DNA of 64,000 bases from contig NC_052490.1 in the NCBI RefSeq assembly GCF_009730915.1, positions 31,744,625 to 31,808,624 on the forward strand, written 5' to 3'. Position 1 is the first letter of the stretch. Every line of letters begins with the position of its first letter. Positions 61,526 to 64,000 of this stretch are shown here, piece after piece. The translations under genes were made by a program, and so were the position numbers. Source of the DNA: Dioscorea cayenensis subsp. rotundata. Its lineage: Eukaryota > Streptophyta > Magnoliopsida > Dioscoreales > Dioscoreaceae. Under the pieces are notes generated by a model. The model had not been told where the DNA came from. It made no database searches and saw only the letters and a list, made by a program, of their open reading frames with translations.

Positions 61526-61739
61526 ATAGTCAACCATTGGATAGCCCAATGGTATGACATCAAAGTGTAAGGGGAGGTCATGGGTTCAAATCTCTCCCCC
61601 AACAGTACTGTTCCCCGTACTATTCATACACTGTTTCACCCGGAATTTCTATATTATTTTCATACTGTACATCCGGATTTCAGTACTGTTTAGTACTGTT
61701 TATATTCATAAAAAAAGGCGTTTGTCGTTTATTATTCAA
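61526..61739 (+). mobile_element. tRNA-derived SINE with target duplications
   Basis: RNA polymerase III boxes: A box TAGCCCAATGG at 61,542-61,552 and B box GGTTCAAATCT at 61,583-61,593, 30 bp apart as in tRNA genes. The body is about 214 bp, with several CAGTACTGTT/TACTGTT phrases. It is flanked by a perfect 15-bp direct repeat, AAAAAAAATCTTTGT, at 61,511-61,525 and 61,740-61,754. It encodes no protein and would depend on a LINE for movement. Confidence 0.8.
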
Positions 61740-61754
61740 AAAAAAAATCTTTGT

Positions 61755-62636
61755 GAATTTGAACACCAAGATTTTGGATTTATATTTTTTATAATCATTA
61801 AACTATTGTTAATTGATATGGCATTCCACATGATCTATGAAAAGGGAAATGTTAATTATTATTTTTTATTAAATAAACAAACATAAACATCAAAGAGAAT
61901 ATGGTTAACAACGCTCACATGATTATAATAATAATAACAAGAAATTTATGTTAAAATAAATTTAGACTAACTGAGAAATGAGGGCTAACCACAATGTTCA
62001 AAAAATTATTTTCCTTTTATATATATGGATGTAAATTTTTTACCTTGATCGAATTTTTATATATTACTCCCTTCGTTTTTTTTACCTATCAATTTTATCT
62101 AATTCACACGGATTAAAAAAAGTTAGTTAAAATTAGTTGGTAACCTAAAATTTATAAAAATTATATTAATTTTTCAATATTATCTTTATTTAAAATATGT
62201 TTTGAAAAATATATAGTTGAATAATTTATTGAAATTTATAGAAGTATATTAAATATAAAAAGTAAATTTGAAAAATCAAATTTAAAGTAGCATAAAATTT
62301 CTAAATGTACAAGTACAAAAGAATAGAGAAAAGCTCTAAAACATGACAAGTAAAGAGGAATAAATAGAGTATATTTTTGCAAATTTTGTATAATGTAATT
62401 ATTACAATTTAGTGAGAATTAAGTTTTCAAAAAGTGAATAAAAAATAGTCTAATTTTTGAAATATCAAACAGAAAACTACAAAAGAAAAAAAAAAAATAT
62501 ATATATATATATAGTAAAATCTACCAAAAATAGATAGTGAAACATGCATGCTTGTTAACTAGTTATCCAACAAATATCTATTTATTTTTTTTAACACGTG
62601 AGATCTCACATAGTGAGGATGTACACTCCTACCAGG
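61755..62636. other. AT-rich intergenic DNA
   Basis: No gene seen. (TA)n at about 62,497-62,512. Confidence 0.6.
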
Positions 62637-63490
62637 TGTTAGGGCTCGAAGGCAAAGTTTGCATTATATGCTAAGTAAGAAGATAACGTGGCATAAGCAA
62701 TGGTGACATGACGAATAAAGTGACTCAGCAAACAAAGTGACAAGGATGATGACATGGAAAAGACTCTTGATGATGTGACGAAAAAAGACATGAAGGCTAG
62801 AAATTCAAGATAGAAGACATGGAAAAGATCTTGAAGATAATCTTTGGTGAGATGGTTTCGTAGTTTGGTCGGTGCGACCCTCGGGAGAAGGACTTGCTGA
62901 GATGACATGAAGAAGGAAGCAATTGTAGGGAGGAGGAGCTCATGACGAGTTAATTGCTACGAAGCAAACTGAAAGAATTGGGAGGGCTGAAGGTGTCTTA
63001 AGTTCGGTTGCAACTAGGCTAAAACTCAGTCATGTTCAGCAAGGTGGGTCGTATTGCAAATTCGGTTGCAACTTTAGTTCATACATCTAACTTTGGAAGG
63101 TGTCTAAGTTAGCAAGCCACGAAGAATCTAAAAAAGGAAGTTTTGTTGGGACATATGGATGCCCATATAAAATACTCTCTTTGAATATTTAGAATGAGCC
63201 ACGAGCGAGAGACTGTGCAGTGTAGGATGAGGAGAGTGGATATCAAGCAATATTGAGAAGGTTTTCTTTGTCATTGTGTGAGTGAGAGAGTGTGCTGTAC
63301 TTTTCATACTATTTCCTTTCTTAGTGGATTGTTTTCTCCAAGCTCGGTCCCTAGATGCAGGCAAAGTTGTGCGAAATTGGGTAACCAATTTGTATGTCTC
63401 TTTTCTCTTATATGATTAATTGTGTGTGAGTTCATTACTTGTGAGGTTGAGAAAAAAAATTATCACACCATTACCCCTCTAGAACTAACA
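62637..63490 (+). mobile_element. Probable solo LTR, copia-type
   Basis: Starts TGTTAG and ends CTAACA, a perfect 6-bp inverted end of the TG...CA kind, 854 bp long. Inside, a TATA-like CCATATAAAATA near 63,160-63,171 is followed by U5-like text familiar from plant copia LTRs: GTGGATTGTTTTCTCC, then ATGCAGGCAAAGTTGTG and ACCAATTTGTATGTCTC. No internal retrotransposon genes or second LTR lie in the window. Flanking bases are CCAGG and CCAAA, so the 5-bp target duplication is imperfect or decayed. Confidence 0.65.
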
Positions 63491-64000
63491 CCAAAAATTG
63501 ATAGTTTAGTCTATGTTCAAAACTAGAACTCAGGACAAAAACTTCCTACATTAATGTTTTTTTACAGTAGAGTTAATGTCACTGGGCTATAATTTTTTTT
63601 TTGGCAATAAATACCTTCTTTCAAATTTTGTTATTCCTTATATATATATTATTATTAAAAAAAACCTTTTCTTTTCCAAAATGCGATAAGTGCCGGCTAA
63701 GAACATTCATAGCCATAGAGCAAACTAAACAAACATATTTACCTTCACATTTTGGGAGGGATTCAATATCATATTCATTTTTAAGCAAACATTTTTGTGA
63801 AAAGACCAAATATCAATAAATCAAAAGATTGTTAGTGATTTTTTAGTCTCTCAATTCTCAAATCTATTATTATATTATCATTCAAGTTCAATGAAGAGTT
63901 AACCCAAAAATATATAGATCCAAACAACCAATTGCGTAGAGATAAATATATATATATTTTTTTAATCAAATATCTTTCTTTCTGATTTTTGTTCATTTTT
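63491..64000. other. AT-rich DNA at the window end
   Basis: No gene seen. Confidence 0.5.

Noticed and set aside
62637..63490. A complete LTR retrotransposon
   Set aside because: Only one LTR-like unit and no gag, protease, integrase or reverse transcriptase nearby, so it is at most a solo LTR.

Overview
The window is nuclear DNA of a flowering plant. It is AT-rich, genes have spliced introns, and it holds plant gene families (class III chitinase, dirigent, chloroplast-type GDT1/UPF0016, the F-box gene HAWAIIAN SKIRT, MIR319) and plant transposons (MULE, LINE, SINE, copia-type solo LTR). A block of exactly 1,000 N at 6,361-7,360 marks a scaffold join. The sequence does not fix the species; a monocot is plausible but unproven.

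Layout. 1-6,360 is most of a decayed Mutator-like element (MULE A) that runs into the gap. 7,361-30,960 is copy A of a locus: a GDT1-like gene, a dirigent gene and a class III chitinase gene, all on the minus strand and all broken, then a long AT-rich repeat tract. A second, complete-ended MULE (MULE B, 20,443-30,137) sits in that tract, with a perfect 9-bp target duplication. About 31,110-46,600 is copy B of the locus: a 3'-truncated GDT1-like pseudogene, a LINE fragment, a dirigent pseudogene and one intact 300-residue chitinase gene, then a rearranged version of the AT-rich tract. 46,600-54,350 is gene-poor and repeat-rich. 54,350-56,450 holds an intact F-box gene of the HAWAIIAN SKIRT type with a 5'-leader intron. 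59,425-59,620 (minus strand) is a MIR319 precursor. 61,511-61,754 is a tRNA-derived SINE with target duplications and 62,637-63,490 a probable solo LTR.

Three loci look functional: the chitinase at 39,286-40,879 (signal peptide, all catalytic residues and all six disulfide cysteines), the HWS-type F-box gene and MIR319. The last two are convergent neighbours about 3.1 kb apart, and both families act in leaf and organ-boundary development. The rest is pseudogene, transposon or repeat.

No wholly new molecular system was found. The most informative structure is the tandem duplication of a three-gene block, with different genes lost in each copy, together with a MULE of the transposase-plus-Ulp1-protease kind whose insertion can be read to the base because copy B keeps a related empty site. 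Both MULE copies carry very many small indels, so consensus error in repeats must be separated from real decay before any pseudogene call is final.
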